Shown: in pieces, positions 8,312 through 18,099 of the stretch
Layout: the number at the start of each line of letters is the position of its first letter
Position numbering within the stretch: position 1 is the first letter of the stretch
NCBI RefSeq assembly: GCF_003254585.1
Contig: NZ_QJGZ01000038.1
Location: 186,001 to 250,000 of the forward strand
Length of the DNA: 64,000 nucleotides
Origin: Flavobacterium sharifuzzamanii
GTDB taxonomy: Bacteria > Bacteroidota > Bacteroidia > Flavobacteriales > Flavobacteriaceae
Reading direction: 5' to 3'
Position numbers and translations under genes: made by a program
Notes under the pieces: model-generated
The model's input: the letters and a program-made list of their open reading frames with translations, nothing else
What the model was told of the DNA's origin: nothing
Database searches by the model: none

Positions 8312-8645
8312 TTATTTTTAATTCTTATTGCTTACTGCTTAATTGGATTTAGCACATTCTGTTTATGGTAAAAAGTAGATTTTTACCTAGAGTGAAGAAT
8401 TATGCCTAAATTTTAGTTTACACTTATTCTCTATAAGTGGGCACCACATTTTGCAGTAAATAACAACAGGTGTATCTTATCGTAAAAAATGCACCATCAT
8501 ATTTATCCATATAGATTATTCTATATTGGAACGGGCAGTTATTGCCTTATCTAATCCATGTTTATTATTTAAAGAAAACATTATTGATCTAAAAAAAGAG
8601 ATCAGTTATGCGAATCTCTATATACATAACCCAAAATATTTTATT
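8312..8645. other. Intergenic region upstream of ureA
   Basis: A 334-base AT-rich gap before the urease operon. An open frame runs from 8526 into ureA, but the urease gamma family begins at the ATG at 8646, so most of this stretch is probably leader and promoter. I do not see a clear TANNTTTG promoter element or a riboswitch fold. Confidence 0.5.
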
Positions 8646-8948
8646 ATGCATTTAACACCAAGAGAAATTGAGAAGCTAATGCTGCATACAGCTGGCGAAC
8701 TTGCTCAAAAGAGAAAAGCCCGTGGCTTAAAACTAAATTATCCTGAAACCATTGCTCTTATTAGCAGTGAACTGATGGAACGCGCACGAGATGGTAAAAC
8801 AGTAGCCGAGTTAATGCAATATGGTGCGACACTGCTTCGTAAAGAAGATGTAATGGAAGGCGTTGCTGAGATGATTCATGATATACAAATCGAAGCAACA
8901 TTTCCTGATGGTACCAAATTAGTAACAGTGCACAATCCTGTGCGATAA
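8646..8948 (+). CDS. ureA: Urease subunit gamma
   Basis: Smallest structural subunit of urease, the nickel enzyme that splits urea to ammonia and carbamate. With the ATG at 8646 it is exactly 100 residues ([20 protein letters not shown]...), the usual UreA length. An upstream in-frame start at 8526 would add 40 residues not found in the family. Conserved blocks include [28 protein letters not shown] and [13 protein letters not shown] at the end. It is the first gene of a long plus-strand urea operon, 17 bases before ureB. Confidence 0.97.
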   Translation: MHLTPREIEKLMLHTAGELAQKRKARGLKLNYPETIALISSELMERARDGKTVAELMQYGATLLRKEDVMEGVAEMIHDIQIEATFPDGTKLVTVHNPVR

Positions 8949-8965
8949 ACTTAAAAAATACTGCG

Positions 8966-9337
8966 ATGATTCCAGGAGAAATTATATTAAAAGATAGCGC
9001 TATTATTTGTAATGATAGCCGTGAAACGTTAACCATAAAAGTTACTAATACTGGAGACAGACCAATCCAGGTAGGTTCACATTTTCATTTTTTTGAAGTG
9101 AACAGAATGATGTCTTTTGACAGAGAAAAAGCATTCGGAATGCGATTAAACATTATTGCCAGTACAGCAGTGAGATTTGAGCCAGGAGAAGAGAAAGAAG
9201 TTGAACTGACTGAGTTTGGCGGAAACCAGAGACTTTTTGGACACAACAACTTAGTAGATGGAGACTTATCTCCTCATAACAAAGCTGTTGCATTAGAACG
9301 TTTAAAAGAAGGCCAATTTAAAAATGTGAAATCATGA
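8966..9337 (+). CDS. ureB: Urease subunit beta
   Basis: A 123-residue urease beta subunit. It begins [17 protein letters not shown] and has the invariant [19 protein letters not shown] and [20 protein letters not shown] blocks, then [17 protein letters not shown]. It packs with UreA and UreC in the (alpha beta gamma)3 enzyme. Subunits are separate proteins here, as in most bacteria, not fused as in Helicobacter. Its stop overlaps the ureC start by 4 bases, which favours coupled translation. Confidence 0.97.
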   Translation: MIPGEIILKDSAIICNDSRETLTIKVTNTGDRPIQVGSHFHFFEVNRMMSFDREKAFGMRLNIIASTAVRFEPGEEKEVELTEFGGNQRLFGHNNLVDGDLSPHNKAVALERLKEGQFKNVKS

Positions 9338-11055
9338 GTTTAGAAGTAACTAGAAAAAATTATACAAGTATTTTTGGTCCAACTGTTGGAGATCAAATAC
9401 GTTTAGGTGATACAGAGCTTATTATAGAAATTGAAAAAGATTTCTGCTCTTATGGAGATGAAGCAAAATTTGGAGGAGGAAAAACCGTTAGAGACGGGAT
9501 GTGCCAATCTTCTACTGCTTTGCGTGATGAAGGCGTTCTAGATTTCGTAATTACCGGTGCTACAATTATTGACCACTGGGGAATTGTAAAAGGGGATATT
9601 GGTATTAAAGATGGAAAAATTGTTGGAGTTGGTAGAGCAGGAAATCCAGATACCATGGACAATATTACACCTGGCATGATTATCGGAGCTTCAACGGAAG
9701 TTCATGGAGGACATGGGTATATTGTTACAGCCGGAGGAATTGATACGCACATACACTTTATTAGTCCTACCCAAATTGAAACAGCTTTGTACAGTGGTAT
9801 TACAACCATGATTGGTGGTGGAACTGGCCCTGCTGACGGAACAAATGCGACAACTGTTACACCCGGAAAACATAACATTAAAAGAATGTTACAGGCTGCA
9901 GAAGCATTTCCTGTAAATGTTGGTTTCTTCGGAAAAGGGAATGTAGCTACAGAAGCTCCAATTGAAGAACAAATTGAAGCAGGAGCTTTGGGTGTCAAAA
10001 TTCATGAGGATTGGGGAGCAACTCCTGCCGTGATAGATGCTTCTCTAAAGGCAGCGGACAAATATGATGTACAAGTAGCCATTCACACCGATACGCTTAA
10101 TGAAGCAGGATTTCTTGAAGATACCATGAATGCTATCGCAGGACGTGTTATTCACACCTTCCATACAGAAGGAGCAGGAGGTGGTCACGCGCCAGATATC
10201 ATCAAAGCAGCAATGTATCCAAATGTATTGCCAGCATCTACAAATCCAACCAGACCGTACACAACAAATACGATAGACGAGCATTTGGATATGTTGATGG
10301 TTTGCCATCACTTGAGTCCAAAAATTCCAGAGGATGTGGCTTTTGCTGATTCGCGTATTCGACCAGAAACTATTGCTGCAGAAGATGTGCTTCAAGATAT
10401 GGGAGTATTCAGTATCATGAGTTCCGATTCGCAAGCTATGGGACGTGTAGGTGAAGTAATTACCCGTACATGGCAAACGGCAGATAAGATGAAGAAACAG
10501 AAAGGTCATTTAGCCGAAGATGCAGCAAACAAAAACGACAACTATCGCGCAAAAAGATATGTGTCTAAATACACAATTAATCCTGCAATCGCGCACGGAA
10601 TTTCTAATTATGTTGGATCAATAGAAGCAGGCAAAATTGCTGACTTGGTAATTTGGAAACCTTCATTATTTGGAGTTAAACCAGAAATTATCGTAAAAGG
10701 AGGTTTTATTGCCGCAAGCAAAATGGGGGATGCTAATGCTTCTATTCCAACACCGCAGCCTATCATTATGCGTAATATGTTTGGTACGTATGGAAAAGCA
10801 TTGACTAAAACGGTTTTCACCTTTGTTTCTCAAGCTGGTATCGACAATAATATTGCCGAAGAATATGGTTTGGAAAAGAAATTACTAGCAGTTTCAAATT
10901 GCAGAAACATTGGCAAGGCTGATATGATTCACAACAACGCAACTCCAGAAATCATGGTAAATGCTGAAAACTATACCGTGACAATCGATGGAGAAAAAAT
11001 CACTTGCGAACCTGTGGATAAACTTCCATTAGCACAATTATACTACTTGTTTTAA
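9334..11055 (+). CDS. ureC: Urease subunit alpha, catalytic
   Basis: The 573-residue catalytic subunit, of normal length. All active-site residues can be found: His139 and His141 (DTHIHF), Lys222 (GVKIHED; carbamylated bridge between the two nickel ions), His251, His277, Asp365 (SSDSQAMG), and the mobile-flap Cys324-His325 (MVCHHLSP). Nothing suggests loss of function. It overlaps ureB by 4 bases. Downstream, 80 bases containing a stem-loop separate it from the outer-membrane gene before ureE. Confidence 0.98.
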   Translation: MSLEVTRKNYTSIFGPTVGDQIRLGDTELIIEIEKDFCSYGDEAKFGGGKTVRDGMCQSSTALRDEGVLDFVITGATIIDHWGIVKGDIGIKDGKIVGVGRAGNPDTMDNITPGMIIGASTEVHGGHGYIVTAGGIDTHIHFISPTQIETALYSGITTMIGGGTGPADGTNATTVTPGKHNIKRMLQAAEAFPVNVGFFGKGNVATEAPIEEQIEAGALGVKIHEDWGATPAVIDASLKAADKYDVQVAIHTDTLNEAGFLEDTMNAIAGRVIHTFHTEGAGGGHAPDIIKAAMYPNVLPASTNPTRPYTTNTIDEHLDMLMVCHHLSPKIPEDVAFADSRIRPETIAAEDVLQDMGVFSIMSSDSQAMGRVGEVITRTWQTADKMKKQKGHLAEDAANKNDNYRAKRYVSKYTINPAIAHGISNYVGSIEAGKIADLVIWKPSLFGVKPEIIVKGGFIAASKMGDANASIPTPQPIIMRNMFGTYGKALTKTVFTFVSQAGIDNNIAEEYGLEKKLLAVSNCRNIGKADMIHNNATPEIMVNAENYTVTIDGEKITCEPVDKLPLAQLYYLF

Positions 11056-11076
11056 TTAATAACTGTTATTCTACTT

Positions 11077-11108
11077 CTTACTGCGGCAATTTAACTTGTT
11101 GCAGTAAG
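11077..11108 (+). promoter_or_regulatory. Stem-loop between ureC and the accessory genes
   Basis: A 13-base stem CTTACTGCGGCAA / TTGTTGCAGTAAG (with two G-U pairs) and a 6-base loop. There is no T-run after the stem, so it is not a standard terminator. It separates the abundant structural subunits from the accessory genes, where a stem-loop often lowers downstream expression or protects the upstream mRNA 3' end. Confidence 0.5.
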
Positions 11109-11135
11109 ATTAGATAAAAACAAAAAAAGAATTTT

Positions 11136-11723
11136 ATGAATAATTGGAAAATTAATTTGGGTTTTATTCTTTTTCTAGTATGTGCCAGTCTTACAACGGT
11201 TCGTGCACAAAAAGGATCTTTAATGCTTTATGGTTCTTTAACTTATAAAGACAATAATAATACGGGAAGCAGTTTTGGCGCAAACCCAATCGGAGTTGGA
11301 TATTTTTTTAATGATCACGTTGTTGCAGGGATGAATTTTGCTTTTGACCAAGAGAAAAACGCAGCAGGAAATCTTACCGACTCTAAACACGAAATTGGTC
11401 CTTTTTACAGTGACTCTTGGAATATTGGAGATCATTTTGCCATCATCGCTCAGGCTGACGCGCATTATGTATGGGGAAATACGCTTATGAATACGCCAGG
11501 ATCTTATAGCTATAATGGCTATTTAGGAAGAATCTATCCAATTGTAGCTGTATTTCTTGGTCATGGATGGGCGCTAAAGGCCAAATTCTGTGAATTATCA
11601 TATGAAAATACTACAGGAAATGATGCAAATAAAACGAATAATCGAACATTTGTTGCTGGAATAAATGGATCAACATTCGGATTAGGAGTTTCAAAAAACA
11701 TTTCCCTTAAAAAATCGAAATAA
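11136..11723 (+). CDS. Predicted outer-membrane beta-barrel protein in the urease operon
   Basis: A 195-residue protein with a signal peptide (MNNWKINLGFILFLVCASLTTVRAQ) and alternating-strand sequence rich in aromatic and glycine residues, ending in a short strand (TFGLGVSKNISLKKSK). This fits a small eight-strand beta-barrel of the outer-membrane protein type. It lies inside the urease operon between ureC and ureE, and its stop codon shares one base with the ureE start (TAATG), so it is cotranscribed. It may form a pore for urea or nickel, but that is inference from place alone. No urease operon protein family name can be given from sequence. Confidence 0.7.
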   Translation: MNNWKINLGFILFLVCASLTTVRAQKGSLMLYGSLTYKDNNNTGSSFGANPIGVGYFFNDHVVAGMNFAFDQEKNAAGNLTDSKHEIGPFYSDSWNIGDHFAIIAQADAHYVWGNTLMNTPGSYSYNGYLGRIYPIVAVFLGHGWALKAKFCELSYENTTGNDANKTNNRTFVAGINGSTFGLGVSKNISLKKSK

Positions 11724-12226
11724 TGATTATACAACAGACAATAGGTAATACAAAAACACATTCAATTGAAGGTCTTGAGATAGATCTTCTCGAAATTGAG
11801 TGGTTTGAAACTACTAAAAGAATTCAGCGCAAGCGAACAAATTCAGGGGTTGAAATTGCGATTAAGTTTATTCAGGAAGGACAGCGATTGAATCAAGATG
11901 ATATTCTTTATCAAGATGATAAAAAAGCAGTCGTTGTAAACATTAAACCTTGCGAGGCGATTGTAATGACACCTTCGTCTTTATTAGAAATGGGTACGAT
12001 CTGTTATGAAATTGGAAATAAACATCTTCCATTATTCATTCAGAATGATCAGATTATGATGCCTTTTGAAATGCCAATGTTTAGATGGCTTGAAGCGAGT
12101 GGTTACAAACCAGAAAAACAGGAGATAAAGCTCTTGCATTTACTAAAATCAAATGTAGCGCCTCATGGTCATGGAAATTCGTCTCTTTTTACAAAAATCC
12201 TAAACATGGCTTCTTCAAATGACTAA
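11723..12226 (+). CDS. ureE: Urease accessory protein, nickel metallochaperone
   Basis: A 167-residue UreE-like protein that delivers nickel to the urease activation complex. The N-terminal domain has the family's peptide-binding fold, with EWFETTKRIQRKRTNSGVEI and EGQRLNQDD. The C-terminal metal-binding domain includes EIGNKHLPLFIQND, whose His matches the conserved nickel-binding His of UreE dimers. The tail holds only a short HGHG, not the long His-rich tail of Klebsiella UreE. It overlaps its neighbours on both sides (1 base upstream, 8 downstream). Confidence 0.93.
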   Translation: MIIQQTIGNTKTHSIEGLEIDLLEIEWFETTKRIQRKRTNSGVEIAIKFIQEGQRLNQDDILYQDDKKAVVVNIKPCEAIVMTPSSLLEMGTICYEIGNKHLPLFIQNDQIMMPFEMPMFRWLEASGYKPEKQEIKLLHLLKSNVAPHGHGNSSLFTKILNMASSND

Positions 12227-12917
12227 TATAGAAAACACTTATTTAGGAAGTCTTCTCCATCTGGCAGATCCAACTTTGCCAATTGGAGGATATACACACT
12301 CTAATGGATTGGAGACTTATGTTCAAGATGAAGCGGTAAATTCTGTGGCTTCGGCAAAAGAGTTTGTAACAAACATGTTAATGTATAACATTAAATATAA
12401 TGATGCCTCTTTTTTGAAATTAGCTTATGTAGCGGCTGAAAATAATGATTTGGAAACTATAATAAAACTAGATCAAGAATGCAGTGCTTTAAAGAGTCCA
12501 CGGGAAATTCGTGAAGCAAGTCAGAAGTTGGGAATTCGATTAATCAAGATTTTTAGAAGACAGAAGGCCTTTGATCTCGTTAATAATTATGAACGTGCAA
12601 TCACCGACAAAAAAGCATCTGCTCATTATTGCATCGCTTTTGGAATCTATGCACAGTTATTAGAAATTCCGCTGGACGAAGCTTTATTCGCATTCTACTA
12701 CAATGCCGCTATCGGAATGATTACCAATTCGGTTAAACTAGTGCCTTTAGGACAATTAGATGGACAGGATGTTTTATTCGAATTGCAGCCACTGCTTAAA
12801 AAATTAGCAAAAGAAACTTTAACAATAGACAGAGAACTTGTAGGTCTTTGCAGCGTCGCTTTTGATATTCGATGTATGCAGCACGAGAGACTTTATTCAA
12901 GATTATACATGTCGTAG
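12219..12917 (+). CDS. ureF: Urease accessory protein UreF
   Basis: A 232-residue UreF, the all-helical protein that bridges UreD and UreG in the urease activation complex. Recognisable text is LLHLADPTLPIGGYTHSNGLE near the start, then ASAHYCIAFGIYA and the conserved NAAIGMITNSVKLVPLGQ. It overlaps the end of ureE by 8 bases. A 41-base purine-rich spacer separates it from ureG. Confidence 0.95.
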   Translation: MTNIENTYLGSLLHLADPTLPIGGYTHSNGLETYVQDEAVNSVASAKEFVTNMLMYNIKYNDASFLKLAYVAAENNDLETIIKLDQECSALKSPREIREASQKLGIRLIKIFRRQKAFDLVNNYERAITDKKASAHYCIAFGIYAQLLEIPLDEALFAFYYNAAIGMITNSVKLVPLGQLDGQDVLFELQPLLKKLAKETLTIDRELVGLCSVAFDIRCMQHERLYSRLYMS

Positions 12918-12958
12918 AAATAGAGAAAAGAAGAAAGAGAAAATAAAAAAATAAAGAA

Positions 12959-13597
12959 ATGGAAACTAGAAAGTATGTAAAAATAGGAGTTGCTGGGCCT
13001 GTAGGATCAGGAAAAACAGCATTGTTAGAACGTTTAAGCCGAAAAATGCTAAACGACTATAATTTAGGAGTAATTACTAATGACATTTACACTAAAGAAG
13101 ATGCCGAATTTATGGTAAAAAACAGTTTACTGCCAAAAGAAAAAATCATTGGAGTAGAAACTGGAGGATGTCCTCACACCGCAATTCGTGAAGATGCTAG
13201 TATGAATTTGGAAGCTGTAGATGAATTGGTTTCTCGCTTTCCTGATATCGAATTAATTCTAATTGAAAGTGGTGGAGATAACCTTTCAGCAACTTTTTCA
13301 CCAGATTTAGCCGATGTGACGATTTTCGTAATTGATGTGGCCGAAGGAGAAAAAATCCCTCGTAAAGGTGGACCTGGTATCACAAGATCAGATTTGCTTT
13401 TGATAAATAAAATTGACTTAGCGCCATATGTTGGAGCTAGTTTAGAAGTGATGGAGAACGATGCACGTAGAATGAGAAAAGGTGCACCATTTGTGTTTTC
13501 AAACCTTAGATCTACAGAAGGAATTGATGAAGTTATTGGCTGGATCAAGAAATATGCATTGCTAGAAGATATTGAAGAACCAAATTTAGTTCGTTAA
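12959..13597 (+). CDS. ureG: Urease accessory GTPase UreG
   Basis: A 212-residue SIMIBI-class GTPase that powers nickel insertion into urease. The P-loop GPVGSGKT is at residues 13-20. The nickel-binding Cys71-Pro-His73 motif ([15 protein letters not shown]) is present, followed by [17 protein letters not shown] and the guanine-specificity motif [10 protein letters not shown]. Length and motifs are complete. There is no His-rich N-terminal extension. ureD follows after 4 bases. Confidence 0.98.
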   Translation: METRKYVKIGVAGPVGSGKTALLERLSRKMLNDYNLGVITNDIYTKEDAEFMVKNSLLPKEKIIGVETGGCPHTAIREDASMNLEAVDELVSRFPDIELILIESGGDNLSATFSPDLADVTIFVIDVAEGEKIPRKGGPGITRSDLLLINKIDLAPYVGASLEVMENDARRMRKGAPFVFSNLRSTEGIDEVIGWIKKYALLEDIEEPNLVR

Positions 13598-13601
13598 TCA
13601 A

Positions 13602-14399
13602 ATGGTAAGTACCCTAAAAATAGAAGTAGAAAAAAGGGATGGGGAATCATTTTTAAGAGATGCATACGTGACACAACCCTTCAGGATTATGCCTGTTGGA
13701 CAGTATAAATCTGATGGAGCTTCGTATTTGATGATCATGAGTTCATCACCTGGAATTTTAAGCGGTGACGTTTACGATATTCAGGTGAATGTAAAAGAAA
13801 ATGCTCGTTTGCAATTGCAGTCACAATCCTATCAGCGATTGTTTAACATGGATGGGAGTGCTTCGCAAATCATGAATGTCAAAATGGAAAAAGGAACATC
13901 TTTCTCGTATGTTCCTCACCCTGTGGTGCCTCATGAAGATTCAACATTTAAAAGTCATAATAAGATTTACATCGAAGATGACTGTGATTTGACAATAAGC
14001 GAAATTATTACCTGTGGACGCAAACACCACGGAGAAACTTTTAAGTATGCTCATTTTCAAAATCTTCTAGAGGTTTTTCATCACGATAGACTGGTCTTAA
14101 AAGACAATGTTCTCTTAAGACCAGATATTATGCCCTTAGCAGCGATGGGTTTGCTGGAAGGCTTTACCCATCAAGGAACTTTTGTATATCTCAATACAAA
14201 AGATGACGACTTAGAAGATCTTATAGAATACTTTTTTAAAGAACTAGAAGGACTAGAAAATGTATCATTCGGAATCAGTAAACTAGAAGCAAACGGTTTT
14301 GTCATTAGAATTCTAGGAAATGGAGGAGAGCAAATGTTTGATTTTTTCAGAAAAGTGCAGGATGTGCTTTGGGAAGAAAAAGCAGTAATACAAATTTAA
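13602..14399 (+). CDS. ureD: Urease accessory protein UreD (UreH in some species)
   Basis: A 265-residue UreD, the scaffold that docks on apo-urease and hands over nickel with UreF and UreG. Typical blocks are SSSPGILSGDVYDIQV, QLQSQSYQRLFNM, SFSYVPHPVVPHEDS and SEIITCGRKHHGE. Length is in the usual range. It is placed right after ureG, the usual order in many gram-negative bacteria being different (D first), but this order is common in Bacteroidota and Bacilli. The next gene begins 7 bases downstream. Confidence 0.95.
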   Translation: MVSTLKIEVEKRDGESFLRDAYVTQPFRIMPVGQYKSDGASYLMIMSSSPGILSGDVYDIQVNVKENARLQLQSQSYQRLFNMDGSASQIMNVKMEKGTSFSYVPHPVVPHEDSTFKSHNKIYIEDDCDLTISEIITCGRKHHGETFKYAHFQNLLEVFHHDRLVLKDNVLLRPDIMPLAAMGLLEGFTHQGTFVYLNTKDDDLEDLIEYFFKELEGLENVSFGISKLEANGFVIRILGNGGEQMFDFFRKVQDVLWEEKAVIQI

Positions 14400-14406
14400 G
14401 CAGATT

Positions 14407-15105
14407 ATGGATTCAAATTTAATAGCATTATCAATTACAGCAATCAGCATCAGCTTTTTTCACACCGCTTCGGGACCTGATCATTATTTGCCATTTATTG
14501 TTTTGTCAAGATCTCGCAAATGGAGTATGTCCAAGACAATTATGCTTACAATAGTTTGCGGTTTCGGACATATTTTGAGTTCGGTAGTTTTAGGATTTAT
14601 TGGAGTTTTCTTAGGATGGCAAATCAATAAAATAACATTTTTCCAAGATTTTAGAGGTAATGTTGCAAGCTGGGCACTGCTGTTATTTGGTGCAATTTAT
14701 CTTATTTACGGGCTTTGGGCTGCATACAAGAACAAAGCGCACAAACATTTTGACGTAATGGGAGAAGATGTATTTGTGTTTTCGCATAAACATGGGGAAG
14801 TAGTTATGCCTACGAATCGAGTTAAAGTAACGCCTTTAGTTTTGTTTGCCATTTTTGTAATGGGGCCAAGTGAACCGCTAATTCCTTTATTATTCTATTC
14901 TGGATTGAAACGTTCTGTTGGTGAAATTTCTACAATCATTGGTGTTTTTACGCTAAGCACTGTTTTGACTATGCTTGGTATGGTGCTTTTAGGAGTATAT
15001 GGATATTCTTTTTTCAAAACAGAAAAACTCGAACGTTATACCCCAGCAATTAGCGGAGCAGTAGTTTTAGCATGTGGTGTCGGGATGGTCTTTTTAGGCT
15101 GGTAA
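14407..15105 (+). CDS. Predicted nickel transporter, UreH/NicO-like membrane protein
   Basis: A 232-residue inner-membrane protein with about six membrane segments. The first helix carries HTASGPDHYLPFIVLSRS, a His-x5-Asp-His motif like the metal-binding motif of nickel/cobalt permeases. A second motif (VCGFGHILSS) follows in helix two, and the later MGPSEPLIPLL is typical of the UreH-like branch. A loop with His residues (AHKHF, SHKHGE) faces one side. Its position between ureD and the urea transporter makes nickel uptake for urease the likely job. Substrate is inferred from family and context. Confidence 0.82.
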   Translation: MDSNLIALSITAISISFFHTASGPDHYLPFIVLSRSRKWSMSKTIMLTIVCGFGHILSSVVLGFIGVFLGWQINKITFFQDFRGNVASWALLLFGAIYLIYGLWAAYKNKAHKHFDVMGEDVFVFSHKHGEVVMPTNRVKVTPLVLFAIFVMGPSEPLIPLLFYSGLKRSVGEISTIIGVFTLSTVLTMLGMVLLGVYGYSFFKTEKLERYTPAISGAVVLACGVGMVFLGW

Positions 15106-15139
15106 TTCAAATAATTTTTATTTCTAGAAGTATACACAA

Positions 15140-16024
15140 ATGAAAAAAATAAAATCAATAGTAGAAACAGTGCTTAAAGGCATTGGACAAATCATGCTTC
15201 AAGAAAGTGCTTGGACAGGATTATTATTTTTAATTGCGATATCTTATGACTCGATCCTGATGGGAGTTGCAGCTTTGCTAAGTTCTATAATCGGTACTGC
15301 GACAGCAAAAATTTGCAATTTCAGTGACGAAAATATAAAGGCAGGTTTATACGGATTTAACGCAACGTTAGTTGGAGTAGGATTAGTTTTCTTCTTTGAA
15401 ACCAGTCCGTTAATATGGTTTTTACTTGTTTTAGGATCTGTACTAAGCACATTGCTAATGGAATTTTCTATTCGTAAAAAGATTCCCTTTTTCACCTTTC
15501 CTTTTATTGTAATTACGGTAATTGCAGTATTGAGTATCCAACATTTTGGACTAGCGGTTGCAAGAATTCCTGCAGTTAATGTAGAAATGAAGGAACTTGA
15601 AGATTTTGCAGTAGCAGCGCATGCTTATAGCGAAGTAATTTTTCAGGGAACTATTGCCGCAGGTTTGCTGTTTTTTATTGGGGTTTTTCTCAATAATCCC
15701 ACAGCAGCTTTATACGGATTCCTAGCGGCAGTAATTGCAGCGGCAATTGCGCATTTTGATCAGGATTCTGTAAAATTAATAGAAGATGGAATGTTTAGTT
15801 TCAACGCTGTTTTATGCGGAATTGCATGCAGCGGAACAAAACCTAGAGATGGATTATATGTGCTGCTATCAGTAATCATAGCAACATACTTTGACATTTT
15901 TATGATGCATAACGGATGGATTACACTTACGTTTCCATTTGTTTTATCAATGTGGGTAATTGTTTCCTTAAAAAAAATAGTAGGTCGTTTTGAAAATAAA
16001 ACGGCAATTGTAGAAGAAAATTAA
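15140..16024 (+). CDS. Urea transporter (UT/SLC14 family)
   Basis: A 294-residue inner-membrane urea channel. It shows the internal two-fold repeat of the family: GLYGFNATLVGVGL in the first half and FSFNAVLCGIACSG in the second, each preceded by a hydrophobic helix pair. It would let urea enter down its gradient for the cytoplasmic urease. It is 34 bases after the nickel-transporter gene and 5 bases before the TonB receptor gene, so it belongs to the same transcript. Confidence 0.92.
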   Translation: MKKIKSIVETVLKGIGQIMLQESAWTGLLFLIAISYDSILMGVAALLSSIIGTATAKICNFSDENIKAGLYGFNATLVGVGLVFFFETSPLIWFLLVLGSVLSTLLMEFSIRKKIPFFTFPFIVITVIAVLSIQHFGLAVARIPAVNVEMKELEDFAVAAHAYSEVIFQGTIAAGLLFFIGVFLNNPTAALYGFLAAVIAAAIAHFDQDSVKLIEDGMFSFNAVLCGIACSGTKPRDGLYVLLSVIIATYFDIFMMHNGWITLTFPFVLSMWVIVSLKKIVGRFENKTAIVEEN

Positions 16025-16029
16025 TAATA

Positions 16030-18087
16030 ATGAGAAACAAACTTTTTACAGCAATTGTAATAGTATTGTTAGCGGTGCAGAATGGATTTGCTCAAGAAGT
16101 AAATAAGCCAGAAGCAAAAAAAATAGAAGTAAACAAATCAGAAGCAGATACGGTGCATCTGAGTAAAATAGTAATTAGTAATATCGACTTCAGAAAACAA
16201 ATAATGAAAGTCGATTTAAAAATGGCTCCAGTAAATTCTGCGCAGGATCTATTGCGAAAAGTTCCTGGACTTTTTATTGCCCAGCATGCTGGAGGAGGTA
16301 AAGCAGAACAAATATTTTTGCGAGGTTTTGATAATGATCATGGAACCGATATCAGCGTTATGGCTGACGGAATGCCAGTAAACATAGTCTCACATGCACA
16401 TGGACAGGGATATGCCGATTTGCATTTTCTGATTCCAGAAACAATCAAAGATATCGATTTTGGTAAAGGATCTTATTATGCCGACAAAGGAGATTTTAAT
16501 ACCTCGGGCTATGTAAATTTTAGTACGTATGACAAATTAGAAAACAACCTTTTTAAAATTGAAGGTGGTTCGTTTAATACGATGCGCGCCGTTACCATGC
16601 TTAATCTTTTAAATAAAAATGACAAAGACAAAAGTTTCTATGTAGCAGGCGAATTCAATTATACCGATGGACCGTTTGATGTCAAACAGGATTTTACGCG
16701 CGTTAATTTTTTAGCGAAGTACAGCCAATGGATTGATGAAAAACAATATATCTCTATTTTAGGATCTACCTTTTCTTCAAACTGGAATGCTTCGGGACAA
16801 ATTCCTGAAAGGGCAGTAGAAGAAGGAATTATAAGCAGATGGGGATCTATAGATCCAACTGAAGGCGGAAGGACTTCGAGAACAAACCTTGCTATAAATT
16901 ATAAATACCTAGCCAATGAGAATGAAGAGTTTTCGAGCAATTTATTCTATTCTAAATACAATTTTAATCTGTTTTCGAATTTTACTTTTTTTCTAAATGA
17001 TCCTGTTTATGGAGACGAAATTCAGCAAACGGACAATCGTTCTATTTATGGTCTTGAAAATAAGTATATCCGAAGATTTGCATTTGAAAATAGCAACATG
17101 ACTTGGACATCGGGAGCAGGATTTCGTTTTGATGATATCAAGGATTTACAATTAAATCATGTCTATCAGCGCGATTTATTATTAAATAGATTATCTGATG
17201 GATCTGCTACAGAAGTCAATGTTCACGGTTATACCTCAATCGATTATAGAGTGGGGAAATGGCTCATCAATCCATCAGCGAGGCTAGACTATTTTACCTT
17301 TAGTCTTCATGATCGTCTTGCTAGTTTACCTGCGGCGAAAGAAGCTTCGGCGGCTAGAGTAAGTCCAAAATTGAATATTTCGTATACACAGAACCAAAAT
17401 GTACAATGGTATATTAAGTCTGGTTTTGGATTTCATTCTAATGACGTAAGAGTTGTAGTAGCACAAGATGGAAAAGATATTCTTCCTTATTCTTTTGGAA
17501 GTGATTTTGGTGTTATTCTGCGTCCAACAGCCAATATGATTATTCAGCCGGCGATCTGGCACATGTATTTGCAGCAAGAATTTGTATATGTTGGAGACGA
17601 AGCTGTGGTAGAACCGTCAGGAAAAACACGTCGTTTAGGTTTTGATTTGAGTTTGAGATACCAACCGATTTCTTGGCTTTATTTAGACGGAGATCTTAAT
17701 TATGCCCATGCCCGTTTTATTGATGAGCCAAAAGGAGAAGATTATATTCCGTTGGTTCCAACATTTACAAGCACTGGAGGTGTAGCGGTAAAACTACCTT
17801 CGGGGTTCTCGGCAAACTTAAGATACCGCTATATGGATTCGCGTCCAGCCATAGAAGACAATTCGGTAAGAACGCGAGGCTATTTTGTTAATGATCTTGT
17901 CTTGGCTTATGGAAAAAGAAACTGGGAAGTAAATATGCAGTTTCAAAACATCTTTAATGCCAAATGGAATGAAGCGCAATTTGAAACAGAAACCAGACTT
18001 AGAGACGAGGCTAGTTCAGTATCAGAATTATGTTTTACTCCCGGAACTCCGTTCGCTGTAAAAGCAGGAATAAGCTACAAATTTTAA
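16030..18087 (+). CDS. TonB-dependent outer-membrane receptor of the urease operon
   Basis: A 685-residue receptor with signal peptide (MRNKLFTAIVIVLLAVQNGFAQ), a plug domain (NSAQDLLRKVPGLFIAQHAG, then IFLRGFDNDHGTDISVMADG) and a 22-strand barrel ending in an aromatic residue (AGISYKF). It lacks the N-terminal carboxypeptidase-like domain of SusC-type receptors, so it is more like metal or siderophore receptors. The plug region after the DG motif has several His (VSHAHGQGYADLHF). Given its operon with urease and a nickel permease, nickel or a nickel complex is the probable cargo; this is inference. Confidence 0.88.
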   Translation: MRNKLFTAIVIVLLAVQNGFAQEVNKPEAKKIEVNKSEADTVHLSKIVISNIDFRKQIMKVDLKMAPVNSAQDLLRKVPGLFIAQHAGGGKAEQIFLRGFDNDHGTDISVMADGMPVNIVSHAHGQGYADLHFLIPETIKDIDFGKGSYYADKGDFNTSGYVNFSTYDKLENNLFKIEGGSFNTMRAVTMLNLLNKNDKDKSFYVAGEFNYTDGPFDVKQDFTRVNFLAKYSQWIDEKQYISILGSTFSSNWNASGQIPERAVEEGIISRWGSIDPTEGGRTSRTNLAINYKYLANENEEFSSNLFYSKYNFNLFSNFTFFLNDPVYGDEIQQTDNRSIYGLENKYIRRFAFENSNMTWTSGAGFRFDDIKDLQLNHVYQRDLLLNRLSDGSATEVNVHGYTSIDYRVGKWLINPSARLDYFTFSLHDRLASLPAAKEASAARVSPKLNISYTQNQNVQWYIKSGFGFHSNDVRVVVAQDGKDILPYSFGSDFGVILRPTANMIIQPAIWHMYLQQEFVYVGDEAVVEPSGKTRRLGFDLSLRYQPISWLYLDGDLNYAHARFIDEPKGEDYIPLVPTFTSTGGVAVKLPSGFSANLRYRYMDSRPAIEDNSVRTRGYFVNDLVLAYGKRNWEVNMQFQNIFNAKWNEAQFETETRLRDEASSVSELCFTPGTPFAVKAGISYKF

Positions 18088-18099
18088 AATTTAGAAAAT

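Noticed and set aside
9450-10820. Several minus-strand frames inside ureC
   Set aside because: They are shadows of the strong ureC coding frame and have no matching family.
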